A stretch of 28,405 nt of DNA from Chara braunii. Lineage: Eukaryota; Streptophyta; Charophyceae; Charales; Characeae. The DNA lies in assembly GCA_003427395.1 (NCBI GenBank), contig BFEA01000063.1, positions 2,669,410 through 2,697,814 on the forward strand, given 5' to 3'. Positions 19,397 through 27,873 of this stretch are shown here, one piece after another (position 1 is the stretch's first letter; each line of letters begins with the position of its first letter). A model generated the notes under the pieces. The model saw nothing but the letters and a program-made list of their open reading frames with translations. It did not search any database and was not told where the DNA came from. The position numbers and the translations under genes were made by a program.

Positions 19397-19735
19397 TCAT
19401 GCCGGTCCGTTAGCTCATGTGGTTGCATGCCTGAGTTTTACTGGATAGGTGCTGGGTTCAAGACCCGTCAGTGCCGCTTCTCTCCCGCCGGAACGGTGGT
19501 GGTCAAGTCGCTGGGCCATCGTGCCGCCCTGTAACCGTAACACGCGGGAGTGTGGCCTGGTAGAGAGATGCACTTCTAAAGAAGCACTCTGGGAGGCACT
19601 CACTCCACTCGCCAGAGCAGACGGCCTCGGTGCCGGGTTCACGACCACTCAGGTTCAAGACCAGCCGTCTGCTCTCGGAAGCACTCTGAGTTGCACTGGA
19701 TAGATGCTGGGTTCAAGACCCACTCAGGTTTCTGC
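19397..19735 (+). mobile_element. tRNA-derived SINE cluster
   Basis: CCGGTCCGTTAGCTCATGTG resembles a D-arm with A box, and GCTGGGTTCAAGACCCG forms a T-arm with the B box GGTTCAAGACC. The T-arm-like part recurs at about 19630-19665 and again at 19700-19732 (GGATAGATGCTGGGTTCAAG), so two partial copies follow the first. The body holds GAAGCACTCTGGGAGGC and GAAGCACTCTGAGTTGC. This is a pol III type retroposon, and no end duplication was found. Confidence 0.6.
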
Positions 19736-19801
19736 AGTAGCCAGTTGCAGACAGGATAAGAAGTTTAATAGCTCTATTTTTTTTCTTATTTTTCCATTTC
19801 T

Positions 19802-19940
19802 TTAACCCACCACTACCTTTGACAGTGTAGTCCCGAGTGGGAATATAACCTATACCACAGTCTTCCGGGGCCGGGCCGCCGTTGATAAATTTTATCGGTG
19901 CCCTTTGTTGCGTTGCAGACCTCCGAAACGCGCCCCGCAG
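19802..19940. mobile_element. Relic of the TTAA-end element family
   Basis: TTTAACCCACCACTACCTTT resembles the left end of the unit at 23957 (TTAAACCACTAGTACCTTTG), and GTTGATAAATTTTATCGG resembles its interior (ATTGATAAATCTAATCGG). The right end is not seen. Confidence 0.45.
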
Positions 19941-20209
19941 TCTATGTATGGGAAAGATAGTCGTGTGGTTTAATTCTCGTCTCTATTCAACTCTATTGTC
20001 TTCCCTCAAACCCACAGCAACCACATTTTGGCTGCACCGGACCAGAAACATAGGTTGTATATATTCCTTATAAGGGTGCGTTATGCACGTGGGAAGACGG
20101 TAGCCAGTTGGACACCTAAAATAACTCAGAAATAGTGTGAATTGAACTGAATTCTCTTGGTTCAATTTGGTTGAGTTTTAGTCACAGTCGGTCTTTTGGA
20201 CGACCATGG

Positions 20210-20326
20210 CTTGAATATGTCTAATCAGGGTTGAGAGTCTTGAGACCCTGGATCTGTCTTTTTTTTTTTTTTTTTCCTGCTCTGGATTCATCCTCCGAAA
20301 ATAAGAAACTTGAATATGTCTAATCA
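20210..20326. mobile_element. 81-bp insert with 18-bp flanking repeats
   Basis: CTTGAATATGTCTAATCA is at 20210-20227 and 20309-20326. The insert has TTGAGAGTCTTGAGACC, a T run at about 20258-20275, and CTCCGAAAATAAGAAA. The repeat length suits retroposition target duplication, but the T run is internal rather than terminal. Confidence 0.55.
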
Positions 20327-20444
20327 ATTTGGTACTCTTCCCATCCGCGGTCCCCCCCCCCCAAAATAAATAAATAAATAAAAATTTGAAGTTTTAAACA
20401 AATCAGAAACTTGGTACTGCCTAAGCGTTGAACTCTGTATACCT

Positions 20445-20613
20445 GGGGTGAGGTCCCACTACAAGAAGCAAAGAGAGGATTCAATGAAGCGCCTGAATCT
20501 GGATGTGTTTTTCATGCAGATTGCAGAAAAGCAGATCAACCCCGATTTTCTGCAACAAACTCGTCCACATTCAGGCGTTCAATCCAATCCTCCTTGCTAG
20601 TGGGACCTCCCCC
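20445..20613. mobile_element. MITE family B copy
   Basis: The left end GGGGTGAGGTCCCACTA and the right end TAGTGGGACCTCCCCCC are inverted. The internal GCGCCTGAATCTGGATGTG and CCACATTCAGGCG are also inverted. No coding capacity. Confidence 0.8.
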
Positions 20614-20644
20614 CTGCTGTGAGAATCATCGATGTTCAACAAAT

Positions 20645-21039
20645 AATCATGAGAAATAATTCTGTTGGGACAGCAATGATAGTGACTCTGAGTTACCTGG
20701 GAGCACGTCCCGCCAGTGGATGTTGAGAATAATTCTCTTGGGACAATAATAATAACCCAGTAATCCTATGGGACAACAATAATAATGACTCTCAATTGGG
20801 ACCTGGGCCCAAGTCCCACCAGCGGATGTAGAGAATAGCTCTCTTGGGACAATAATAATCCTATGGGACAACAATAATAATGACTCTGAACTGGGACCTG
20901 GGACCTGGGACCTGGGACCAAGTCCCACCAGTGGATGGTGATAATAATAATTCTCTTGGGACAATAATAATCCCATGGGACAACATCAACTATAATGACT
21001 CTGAATTGGGACCTGGGATCAAGTCCCACAGTGGATGTT
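20645..21039. repeat. Tandem array of about 75- to 112-bp units
   Basis: Four units begin ATTCTGTTGGG/ATTCTCTTGGG near 20659, 20732, 20838 and 20950. Each continues ACAATAATAATCC.ATGGGACA then ATGACTCTGAATTGGGACCT and AAGTCCCACCAGTGGATG. One unit has a triplicated GGGACCT. The first unit matches SINE tail sequence (GACTCTGAGTTACCTGGG), so the array may have grown from a SINE end. Confidence 0.85.
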
Positions 21040-21162
21040 GAGCTGGGTTCTGGACCCGTTTTCCAGCAGGTGCAGCTCCCCTCTAATAGACTGGAGCAAC
21101 CGGATCGCGCACTAGGGGAGGCTGCTCGTACCACCTTCCCTAGTGACCTTGGTCTGGCTTTC

Positions 21163-21193
<31 letters not shown>

Positions 21194-21202
21194 TGGGTTC
21201 TG
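21040..21202 (+). mobile_element. Complete family P retroposon with 13-bp target duplication
   Basis: GAGCTGGGTTCTG flanks the insert at 21040-21052 and 21190-21202. The 137-bp insert starts GACCCGTTTTCCAGCAGGTG, passes ATAGACTGGAGC and CTTCCCTAGTGACCTTGG, and ends with about 27 A. A poly(A) tail plus a duplication of this size is the signature of L1-type target-primed insertion of a short RNA. The head shows no pol III A and B boxes that I can see, so the source RNA is unknown. Confidence 0.8.
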
Positions 21203-21751
21203 TTGAACTTCCAACCCGATGTGGCATCCAGTGACAGCAGCCTGGCTTACATCTCCACTACGACGATCAGACGGGAAATAAAGCAAGACGTGCAGCTCGA
21301 ATAAAGTGGATTTTGCGGATGGAGTCCCATTTTCTGTATTCTTTTGGCTGTGTGAAGAGGGCCGTCAATGCTGAACTTGATTCGACTAACTACCCTGTTG
21401 GCATCGTCTTCCCCACGAATAGATCGGAGCAATTTTCCCTACCTCGTTGGCATTGTGGTGTTGGCCCGTTGGGGTAGGTAGTTCAACAACAGAGCATCCC
21501 GGAAAAGGATGCTCGGACCGAGGGCCTGCGTTTCCCTCAAATACGAACGTCAAAATCTCCCTTCCCCCCCCCCCCCCCCCCCTCTCCTCTCAAAAAAAAA
21601 AAAAAGAAAAAAAAAAAGGGTCGTCCGCCGAACGATGCGTTGTCATCGGTTGAAGTTTTTGTTTTCACATACGTGATTGTTTCTGAGATCTGTCCCCTGG
21701 TGGACCTCTGCCCCTGGGTGAGTTAAACTCCCCGGATGGAGCAAGGTGGTT

Positions 21752-21920
21752 GGGCCTGGCCGCACCACTCACCGAATGTGAAAAGACAAACTATGGCGGG
21801 TGTATGTTTTTCCACTTTATACCAGAAGATACAGTCTCCATTTTGCACATTATGTTTCCACTTTATACCAGAAGATACAGTCTCCATTTTGCACCTTTAG
21901 TGAGTAGTGCAGCGGGGCCC
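21752..21920. mobile_element. MITE family A copy with a 46-bp internal duplication
   Basis: Ends GGGCCTGGCCGCACCACTCA and TGAGTAGTGCAGCGGGGCCC are inverted. Inside, TCCACTTTATACCAGAAGAT starts at 21811 and 21857. Confidence 0.75.
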
Positions 21921-21972
21921 CTTTGCTCTCTCCATACTCGGTGACGACCGGACAGCGAAAACCAAGCAAGGA

Positions 21973-22095
21973 GGGCCTGGCTCCGGCACTTCACCAAATG
22001 TGCAAAATGAGAATGAATCTTCTGCTAGAACATGGGAATATACACCTCCATAATTTATCTTTTGTGCATGTGGCGAGTTGTGGAGGAAGGTTCGT
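21973..22095. mobile_element. MITE family A copy, degraded right end
   Basis: Left end GGGCCTGGCTCCGGCACTTC then ACCAAATGTGCAAAATGAG. Right end TGTGCATGTGGCGAGTTGTG with its outer bases eroded. The interior CTGCTAGAACATGGGAA is shared with the copy at 27216-27337. Confidence 0.65.
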
Positions 22096-22909
22096 ACATG
22101 GCCATTATTGAAACCGGAGTACTTGATTACATTTTGAAGACGGTACGATTTGATTTTTTTTATTTTTTCCTGGTTTGGAAGACGAGATGTGAATTGCAGC
22201 TGAAGAGCCTCACTTGATCCCTGGTGCCGCTTTTCCAGTTGCAAGGGGTAAGGGACACACCCGGCTCATGTCCCAGTTCTGATGGGAAAACGGAAAAGAA
22301 GGGGAAGAAAGTTCTTACTTGTTTCCCTCCCCCCCCTCCTTAAACCACCACTACGTCCGAGCGTCATTCGCCGAGGCGGAGTAGAACTGCACACCAAGCT
22401 TTCACTGAAGCGCCAGCGTGGCATTTTTTTGTTTTCTTTTGGCTGGAGCTGCCAGCCTTTCTGGTCCAGTAGCCCCCGGCCTCCTAAGAATGCGTTATAT
22501 GTTCATTTATGACTTAGCTCTCCAGCCTGAAAGGTAGTGGTGGTTTAAACCACCAGTACATCCGAGCCCCGTTTTGTACAAGGTGCATTCCCCCCTGTTG
22601 CTAACCTTTGCTGGAAAAAAAAACAGCGCGGCGTTTTTGTCTGGCATTGCCAGCCAGCCATTTTGGTCCGATTGCCCCGAGCCTCCGAAATTTGAGGGGA
22701 GGCTCAAACCGAGTCAAACGTGATTCTCAAGTTGGCTGGGGCCATGTACTGCTAGTTTAAGCCACCAGTACTTCCTAAAGTCGTGCCCGTTACGGGCCAC
22801 TACAGGAGCGCCCAAATTCATCCGACTAGAAACGTTTCTACTCTATTTTTTTCCGCGGCCGACAGCTTGGCCAAATGCTGCTGGTTTAAAACACCAGTTC
22901 GTCCAAAGC

Positions 22910-23007
22910 TAAGGGCGTACTCAGACTAGCAGTATCTCAAATGTACCTGACCGCAACAGTTCCTTCCAAAAATACGCAAAAACGTAGTAGTGTGAGTATG
23001 CCCTAAG
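22910..23007. mobile_element. MITE family D copy nested in the TTAA chain
   Basis: CTAAGGGCGTACTCAGACTA at the left and GTGAGTATGCCCTAAG at the right are inverted ends. Removing this 98-bp piece brings its host unit to about 190 bp, the length of its neighbours. Confidence 0.7.
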
Positions 23008-23370
23008 TTGGGTTCCTACCGGTTCTACATAGTACAGCCTGAGCCATGGCGCTTCGCGCCTGGGCCGCTAGTGAAGACAGAAGAGGCCACTATGGGGAAA
23101 AAAAGGAGTTGGATGCTCGCGAGCTTTCGAAGGTAGCTTTGTCAACGCTAGACTCGTGTGAACTTGTGGTTTAATCCCCCAGTACATCCACGCCTCCTCT
23201 TTTTGCCGAGGCGGGTTTCCCGTGCGCGCCAAGCTTTGCGGAAACAAGAGTGCGACACTTTTTCTTTTCTTTTGGCTGGCGCCGCCCGCTGTTTTTGTCC
23301 GGGGGCCCTGACACCCCCAAACTTTTCGGAATGAACTGATTTCAATCCTCAAAAAGTTTGCCTGGCCCAT

Positions 23371-23396
23371 GTACTGGTGGTTTAAACCACCAGTAC
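23371..23396. repeat. 26-bp perfect palindrome at a TTAA node
   Basis: GTACTGGTGGTTT followed by its exact reverse complement. It is the best preserved node of the chain. Confidence 0.9.
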
Positions 23397-23610
23397 TTCC
23401 GGGGCACTCTTTTTGCCCGGGGCTCCAAACGCCCTGCGCGCAACAAATTGGCGCGGGCCTCGTTTTGGCTGGTGCTGCCAGCCATTTTCCTCCTGCTGCC
23501 GACCCTGGAAAGTTGCCGCAGCGTGCAAGCCGCAACCTGATAAAAATGGCTGGGAAAGGTACTGGTCGTTTAAATCAACTCTATTTACAGTGGGCCCAAT
23601 GCCCAAGTCT

Positions 23611-23731
23611 TAGGGCATACTCACACTAGCACTATCTTAAATGTATGTGGCTGCATTTACGGCCAAACCTGTGTGCATCTGGCCGTAATTCCGCCGAGAA
23701 GCAAGTAAAAAGTGCCAGCATGAGTACGCTC
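23611..23731. mobile_element. MITE family D copy
   Basis: TAGGGCATACTCACACTAGC and CCAGCATGAGTACGCTCTCA are inverted ends that match the copy at 22910. It sits inside the TTAA unit 23570-23957. Confidence 0.65.
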
Positions 23732-23745
23732 TCATTTCGCCTGGC

Positions 23746-23907
23746 CCATGTGGCTGAATGGAACGATACTTCCTTGTAACTGTTTATACACAGACCTGAG
23801 TTCAAATCCTGCCAGAAGGAGATGAGTGGAGTAACTCTGAATTACCTGGAGTAACTCTGAATTACCGGGAGTAACTCTGAACTACCTGGAGTAACTCTGA
23901 ACTACCT
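23746..23907 (+). mobile_element. tRNA-derived SINE with a four-unit tail
   Basis: CCCATGTGGCTGAATGGAAC resembles a class II tRNA D-arm (Leu/Ser type), and CCTGAGTTCAAATCCTGCCA holds the B box GTTCAAATCC. Four units of GAGTAACTCTGAATTACCTG (with small changes) follow at about 23830-23907. The short tandem tail is typical of some SINE 3' ends. Confidence 0.6.
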
Positions 23908-24154
23908 AAAGCTGGTCATTTCAATGATGATAGCTCAAGACCGTTCGCTGGCCTTTTTAAACCACTAGTACCTTTGCCGCTTCAGAAATGAGGAAAAACG
24001 CCAGGCCCCAAAGAATTCGGAGGCCGAGCCCGCCGACGGCTGCCATTGATAAATCTAATCGGCGGTCGTCATTTCGTTTCGGTCCCTCCTGAAAGGTCGG
24101 AGGCGGTCCGCTATTTTCCGAACCGACAAAGGTACTAGACTACTAGTGGTTTAA

Positions 24155-24349
24155 AGGCTTTTTTCTTTTTTGTGGTCTTTTTTTTTTTTTTTTTTCCTTT
24201 TGCAGACCTGAATTCTCTTTTTCAAATGGCATATATTGTTTTGCGATGAGCACTGGACCTGTGATAAAGTTTGCTTGTTTGTTATTAAAAAAAAAAAAAA
24301 AAAAAAGGGTAATCTCACAGGAGCAGATGAGTGACTGTGATGCACTAAA
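24155..24349. other. Gene-free stretch with T and A runs
   Basis: T run at about 24179-24195, A run at about 24288-24306. No element ends recognised. Confidence 0.5.
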
Positions 24350-24503
24350 GGTCCCACTAGCGAAGAGGATTGGATTAAGCGCCTGAATCTAGACATGTTT
24401 TATGCGTAGATGCAGAAAAGTAGATCAATCGCGATTTCATGCGCCTCTCCCAAAACACGTCGCAGATTCAGGCGTTAAATCCAATCCTCTTTGCTAGTGG
24501 GAC
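24350..24503. mobile_element. MITE family B copy
   Basis: Ends GGTCCCACTAGCGAAGAGGA and TCCTCTTTGCTAGTGGGAC are inverted. ATTGGATTAAGCGCCTGAAT pairs with ATTCAGGCGTTAAATCCAAT. Confidence 0.85.
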
Positions 24504-24759
24504 TTCGCGTCAGATCAATCATTTGCAGTCTGGTGTCTATCTTATAAGTTTTTTGTCAGTTTGGCATGGTGGGGGGTCCAGTCTGATGTGGAAGCACCTG
24601 AATTTTTATTTTTTTATTTAATTTTTATTTTTTTTATCATTATTCCATTTTGTTTTGCCCTCAGTATGGTGTTTTGGTTCCAAGAACGTTTCTGCGCCGG
24701 TTTGCTTGTTTTGTACAGTGCAGCACGATTCGGGTTGGAGAAAGGCAGCCTCAAACATA

Positions 24760-24899
24760 GGGCGTCACTCCACCACTCAACACTACATGCCTTTGGGCGC
24801 TTTCCGGACCAGGTACATTCAAAATGTTAGACTTGTCCAAATGCACCTGGTCCAGAAAGCTACCGAATGCATGAAGTGTTGTGAAGTGGAGCGAGGCCC
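24760..24899. mobile_element. MITE family A copy, near-full hairpin, ATA duplication
   Basis: The left half (GGGCGTCACTCCACCACTCA) and the right half (GAAGTGGAGCGAGGCCC) pair along most of their length, including TTTCCGGACCAGGTACATT with AATGCACCTGGTCCAGAAA. ATA borders both sides, which fits a 3-bp target duplication, as in PIF/Harbinger-type MITEs. The family assignment is inferred. Confidence 0.75.
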
Positions 24900-25748
24900 A
24901 TAGTGGTGTTTTAGAGCGTGATCCCTGACATTATTGTAGCCACAAAGAAATTTAAACTGCTACACTCTTGGTCTACAGTAGTTCCCGGTAATGTATTGGG
25001 ACAGCATTCCATCTAGGTACAGCGACAATGGCAGCGCGCTCAGCTTCCAGGCAGTTATAGGTGGTGCAAGTGCCCCTTCATGCATGCATAATACTCTCAT
25101 ATCCTTAATAATTATGCGTAAACGTTTTTTTTTTTGGTTTTCGTCACACGTAAATTATTTCCGACTAGAGAAATTAGTAAATACTAAATTCATGTGATCA
25201 GTACCATGATTTATATATCCCTAATGACTCTGTTATTATTATTATTATTAGACATGGTTAAACGGAGGGTGACTTTCAAGAAAACAAAAAAACAGGAAGA
25301 GAAAAGGAATGACTTTGACAAGTGGCCCTTCATGTCGACAAGTGATAAGGTAGTGGGGGCAGATGCGTTCCCCCGAACACAGCACAACGCAGCCTCATCG
25401 TGAATGTAGAGAAGCTAAGAATCAGATCGGATATAGTCATATTGAGGGCTGTTGAGTTCTTGGGAATGTGGCAGCCGGATTTCAAGGCTCCGGACAGTCG
25501 GGCAGTAGTATCTGTGCAGGTCTGGGTAAAGGTCCGGAAGAAAAGCTCTGCACTTGGCTGACAGACACAAACAGGCTTTTCCTGTCCATTTTGCCGGACC
25601 GGGACCAGGTCCGGGACCAGGTCCGGGACCAGGGACTGCCTGGATAGGTAGTGGCCTACTCCCCAATCCTAGTTTCATAGATGTTTAACGGTTATGCTGG
25701 GAGAAAAAAAAAGAATTATGCTACAAGCAAATTTACAACATACAGCAT

Positions 25749-25752
<4 letters not shown>
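24900..25752. other. Gene-free stretch with short repeats
   Basis: It holds a (TTA)n run at about 25232-25250 and GGTCCGGGACCA-type 12-bp units at about 25598-25635. Short frames do not resemble proteins. No promoter or gene was recognised. Confidence 0.5.

Positions 25753-25804
<52 letters not shown>
25753..25804. repeat. (AG)n microsatellite
   Basis: About 25 AG units. An opposite-strand partner (CT)n lies at 26236-26300. Confidence 0.95.
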
Positions 25805-25808
<4 letters not shown>

Positions 25809-26232
25809 ATTTATGATGTGGATGGTTTGCCTGATGTTTCCATATGGCAGGGGATCTGGTGAACAGGTGATTGCTTCCTCGGCGGTAGACTGCGGAGACT
25901 GGTGGGAGTCGTGGAGAACAGAGTCAATTGCTCTCTCTGCGGTGCTCTGGGGAGAGTGGTGAGTCGCTCTCCACCAAGCAAGGAGATGGCAGTTGCAAGG
26001 AAAATGCTGGTATGCCACTGCTTCAATTGTGCAGACTTCGGTCCTGCGCTCAGATCCTCTCCATCTGCCGATTCATCGACAGTGAAGCTCAGGAGGTGGT
26101 TCCCTCCTCCTGTCTCCCATGTTACCAAATCTCTTTTTCTCTTTCTCATATCCGCTCCCCCTTCCCCCCTCCCATTCCCCCCCTCCCCATTCACTCCTTC
26201 TTGCAGTCCCTTCTGAATTGTTTCCATCTCTA

Positions 26233-26235
<3 letters not shown>
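25805..26235. other. Unassigned segment between inverted microsatellites
   Basis: The segment is open on the minus strand and in two + strand frames, but no domain is recognised. The minus-strand frame holds two similar peptides, SPQSTAERAID and SPQSTAEEAI, from an imperfect local duplication. The pyrimidine-rich right end (26130-26230) grades into the CT run. Coding status is doubtful. Confidence 0.3.
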
Positions 26236-26299
<64 letters not shown>

Positions 26300-26430
26300 N
26301 CTCCTTCTCCTCCCTCTTCTTCTTCTTCTTCTTCTTCTCCTCCCTCTTCTTCTCCTTCTCCTCCCTCTTCTTCTTCTTCTTCTTCTTCTTCTTCTTCTTC
26401 TTCTTCTTCTTCTTTTTCTTCTTCTTTTTA
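26236..26430. repeat. (CT)n and (CTT)n microsatellites with an isolated N
   Basis: A CT run at 26236-26304 contains an N at 26300. CTT and CTCCT units fill about 26310-26430. The arginine-rich and phenylalanine-rich reading frames across it are artefacts of composition. Confidence 0.95.
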
Positions 26431-26702
26431 CTTGGTTTAGGGTCATATGCATGTTCTACGGCAAGAATAGCTGCAAACTTGTGTGTCTATATGTATCTGC
26501 TCTCCATGATCATATTTTTTTCGCGTGTTTATGTGCATCTGTTCTTCATCCATGGCTTTTGTTCAATTAACTTCAATAGACCCACATCATGTGATTGCAG
26601 AGGGTATGCAGCAAGGGCGTGGCGTTCATGGGGAGAGGTTGAAGAGAGGGGAGAGATGGGGGAGGCAGAGGGGTGGTGTTGATTGCCCCCACTTGGCTGT
26701 GG

Positions 26703-26719
26703 CCCCCCCCCCCCCCCCC
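26703..26719. repeat. Poly(C) tract
   Basis: About 17 C in gene-free sequence. The surrounding 26431-26982 shows no recognised element. Confidence 0.8.
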
Positions 26720-26982
26720 TGCGCCCAGCCCCCCTCCAGGTCCTAAATTAGGGTGAAAACTTGCGAAATGAAGCAGTGATTGACCCCCCTTTCTTCTTCA
26801 CGTCATGTCGTGCTCATTGAAGTGTGATCTTGCATGGGTTGTGATTTTGTGATTTGCTGCAGATCTGACATATAGGCATGAGAATGGCATGAACTATGCC
26901 AGGGTACTTCCCCAGTTGATTGTAGGCTCCTGCCCACAGGTATAGGAAGTCCTCCCTTTGTCTTCTCTTTTTTTTTTTTTTT

Positions 26983-27001
26983 AGATGTGTATAAGAGACA
27001 G
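26983..27001. other. Exact Tn5 mosaic end (Nextera adapter) in the assembly
   Basis: AGATGTGTATAAGAGACAG is the 19-bp hyperactive Tn5 mosaic end used in Nextera libraries, and it is exact here. A T run precedes it and a CT/CA microsatellite follows. It is almost certainly untrimmed adapter, and the join across it may be chimeric. Short frames reading MCIRDS or SLIHI at this spot are translations of the adapter. Confidence 0.95.
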
Positions 27002-27051
27002 CTCTCTCTCTCTCTCACCCACACACACACACAGACACACACACACACACC
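27002..27051. repeat. (CT)n-(CA)n microsatellite
   Basis: CT units followed by CA units. It directly abuts the adapter sequence, so its linkage to the left is suspect. Confidence 0.9.
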
Positions 27052-27215
27052 CCAACACTGCCTCCGTGTCTGGCCTGCCAGTCCTGCCAGGGCTGTTTAA
27101 CGATCCTGCTTTGGGCAGGACCAAGAGGGAAAAGTGCACCTCTCCCAGGTGGGACAGGTGCCAGTCCCGTCTTGTTACATGAGTTTCCATCCTTTCTATT
27201 GCTCTTCACGCTACT

Positions 27216-27337
27216 GGGCCTCACTCCCGTACTCTCCAAATGTGCGAGCTGAAAATGAATCCTCTGCTAGAACATGGGAAGATACACAGCCATATTTTTT
27301 GTCTTTTGTACATGTGGAGAGTAGTGGAACGAGGCCC
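27216..27337. mobile_element. MITE family A copy
   Basis: GGGCCTCACTCCCGTACTCT then CCAAATGTGC, and GTACATGTGGAGAGTAGTGG then AACGAGGCCC, are inverted ends. The interior CTGCTAGAACATGGGAAGAT is shared with other copies. Confidence 0.8.
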
Positions 27338-27433
27338 AATGTTAAGTGCAAGTAAAATATGGTGCCTGAACAGTTTAAGGTCTTTAATACTCTTACATTG
27401 TCTTTTTTTTTGTTTTGTTACTTTTGTAACTAT

Positions 27434-27467
27434 TGTTTTGTTTTGTTTTGTTTTGTTTTGTTTTGTT
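27434..27467. repeat. (TTTTG)n microsatellite
   Basis: About seven TTTTG units. The flanks to 27622 hold a GACCGCCGAC/GTCGGCGGTC hairpin near 27508-27570 but no gene. Confidence 0.9.
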
Positions 27468-27622
27468 GTGTTATGTTTGTTTTGGTCATCTTATCCAGGG
27501 TGGCATCGACCGCCGACCCCGACCACGGACCGTATTGCAGCCCACCAGTAGGGCTGACCAGTCGGCGGTCTGCCGACCATTCAGGAAAAAAACAAAAAAA
27601 AACAAAAATAGTGCACCTCTCA

Positions 27623-27868
27623 CTGGTGTGGGTGAGTGATAGTCTGCTTTGATTTTCGTCACAGGTACCGTGAGGGGAGTGGTTGGTGGTCCCCACCACC
27701 TCAGGGTATCAGTTGTCGGGCAGTCGTTGATGCTTAATCACATCCAGGGTTAAGGTGGATTATCACTTACAGTGTAATCAGTTAGGGGATTCTGCGGACT
27801 GTTGAGGGTTCAGCCTCTACTGATGAGTCAGTGAAACTCCGACAAAACAGTTTGTCACAGCCCCTCGT
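27623..27868 (+). mobile_element. Hammerhead-bearing repeat, copy 1
   Basis: CTGGTGTGGGTGAGTGATAG to TTTGTCACAGCCCCT is repeated at 28256-28405. Copy 1 carries about 90 bp not found in copy 2 (27657 to about 27749), including a GGGGAGTGGTTGGTGGTCCC hairpin region. The right end abuts the nad4L fragment. The repeat pair resembles the LTRs of plant retrozymes, small non-autonomous retroelements whose LTRs contain hammerheads. No primer-binding site follows this copy, however. Confidence 0.6.
27794..27855 (+). ncRNA. Type III hammerhead ribozyme motif, degraded
   Basis: Stem III strands are GCGGACTGT (27794-27802) and ACAGTTTGT (27847-27855). Stem I is GAGG/CCTC (27804-27807, 27814-27817). The core CTGATGA is at 27820-27826. 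Stem II is GTCAG/CCGAC, with one A-C mismatch, around the loop TGAAACT. Two lesions should abolish or sharply reduce cleavage: TA inserted between stem I and the core (27818-27819), and the invariant G of GAAAC replaced by A at 27844. Known family function is self-cleavage of the transcript at the base after the stem III GU, here predicted after 27803. Confidence 0.7.
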
Positions 27869-27873
27869 TTCAA

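Larger units (their letters stand above)
22340..24154. mobile_element. Chain of TTAA-jointed inverted-repeat elements
   Basis: TTAA nodes lie at 22340, 22545, 22757, 22886, 23171, 23382, 23570, 23957 and 24151. Most nodes have the form GTGGTTTAAACCAC and are flanked by ACCAGTAC on both sides, so each node ends one unit and begins the next. Units measure about 209, 216, 133, 289, 215, 192, 388 and 198 bp. The two longest carry other elements inside them. Several units share an interior with TTTTGGCTGG.GCTGCCAGCC and CCTCCGAAA-like blocks. No coding capacity. Sequential insertion at TTAA by a piggyBac-like or other TTAA-specific system would give this pattern, but the transposase family is inferred only. 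Confidence 0.7.

Noticed and set aside
19397-19471. Functional tRNA gene
   Set aside because: D- and T-arm-like boxes are present, but the acceptor and anticodon stems do not close, and partial copies follow, so it is a SINE.
20645-21039. CRISPR-like array
   Set aside because: Units are similar along their whole length with no unique spacers, and the context is eukaryotic.
25811-26452. Long minus-strand frame encoding an arginine-rich protein
   Set aside because: The arginine and RE runs are translations of CTT and CT microsatellites. The frame crosses an N, and the remainder matches no domain.
27120-27165. Third copy of the hammerhead repeat left end (GTGCACCTCTCCCAGGTGGG)
   Set aside because: The similarity to 27611-27645 is short and mismatched, and no ribozyme motif follows.
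26985-27182. Small frame starting MCIRDS
   Set aside because: The first residues translate the Tn5 mosaic end, and the rest is CT/CA microsatellite.
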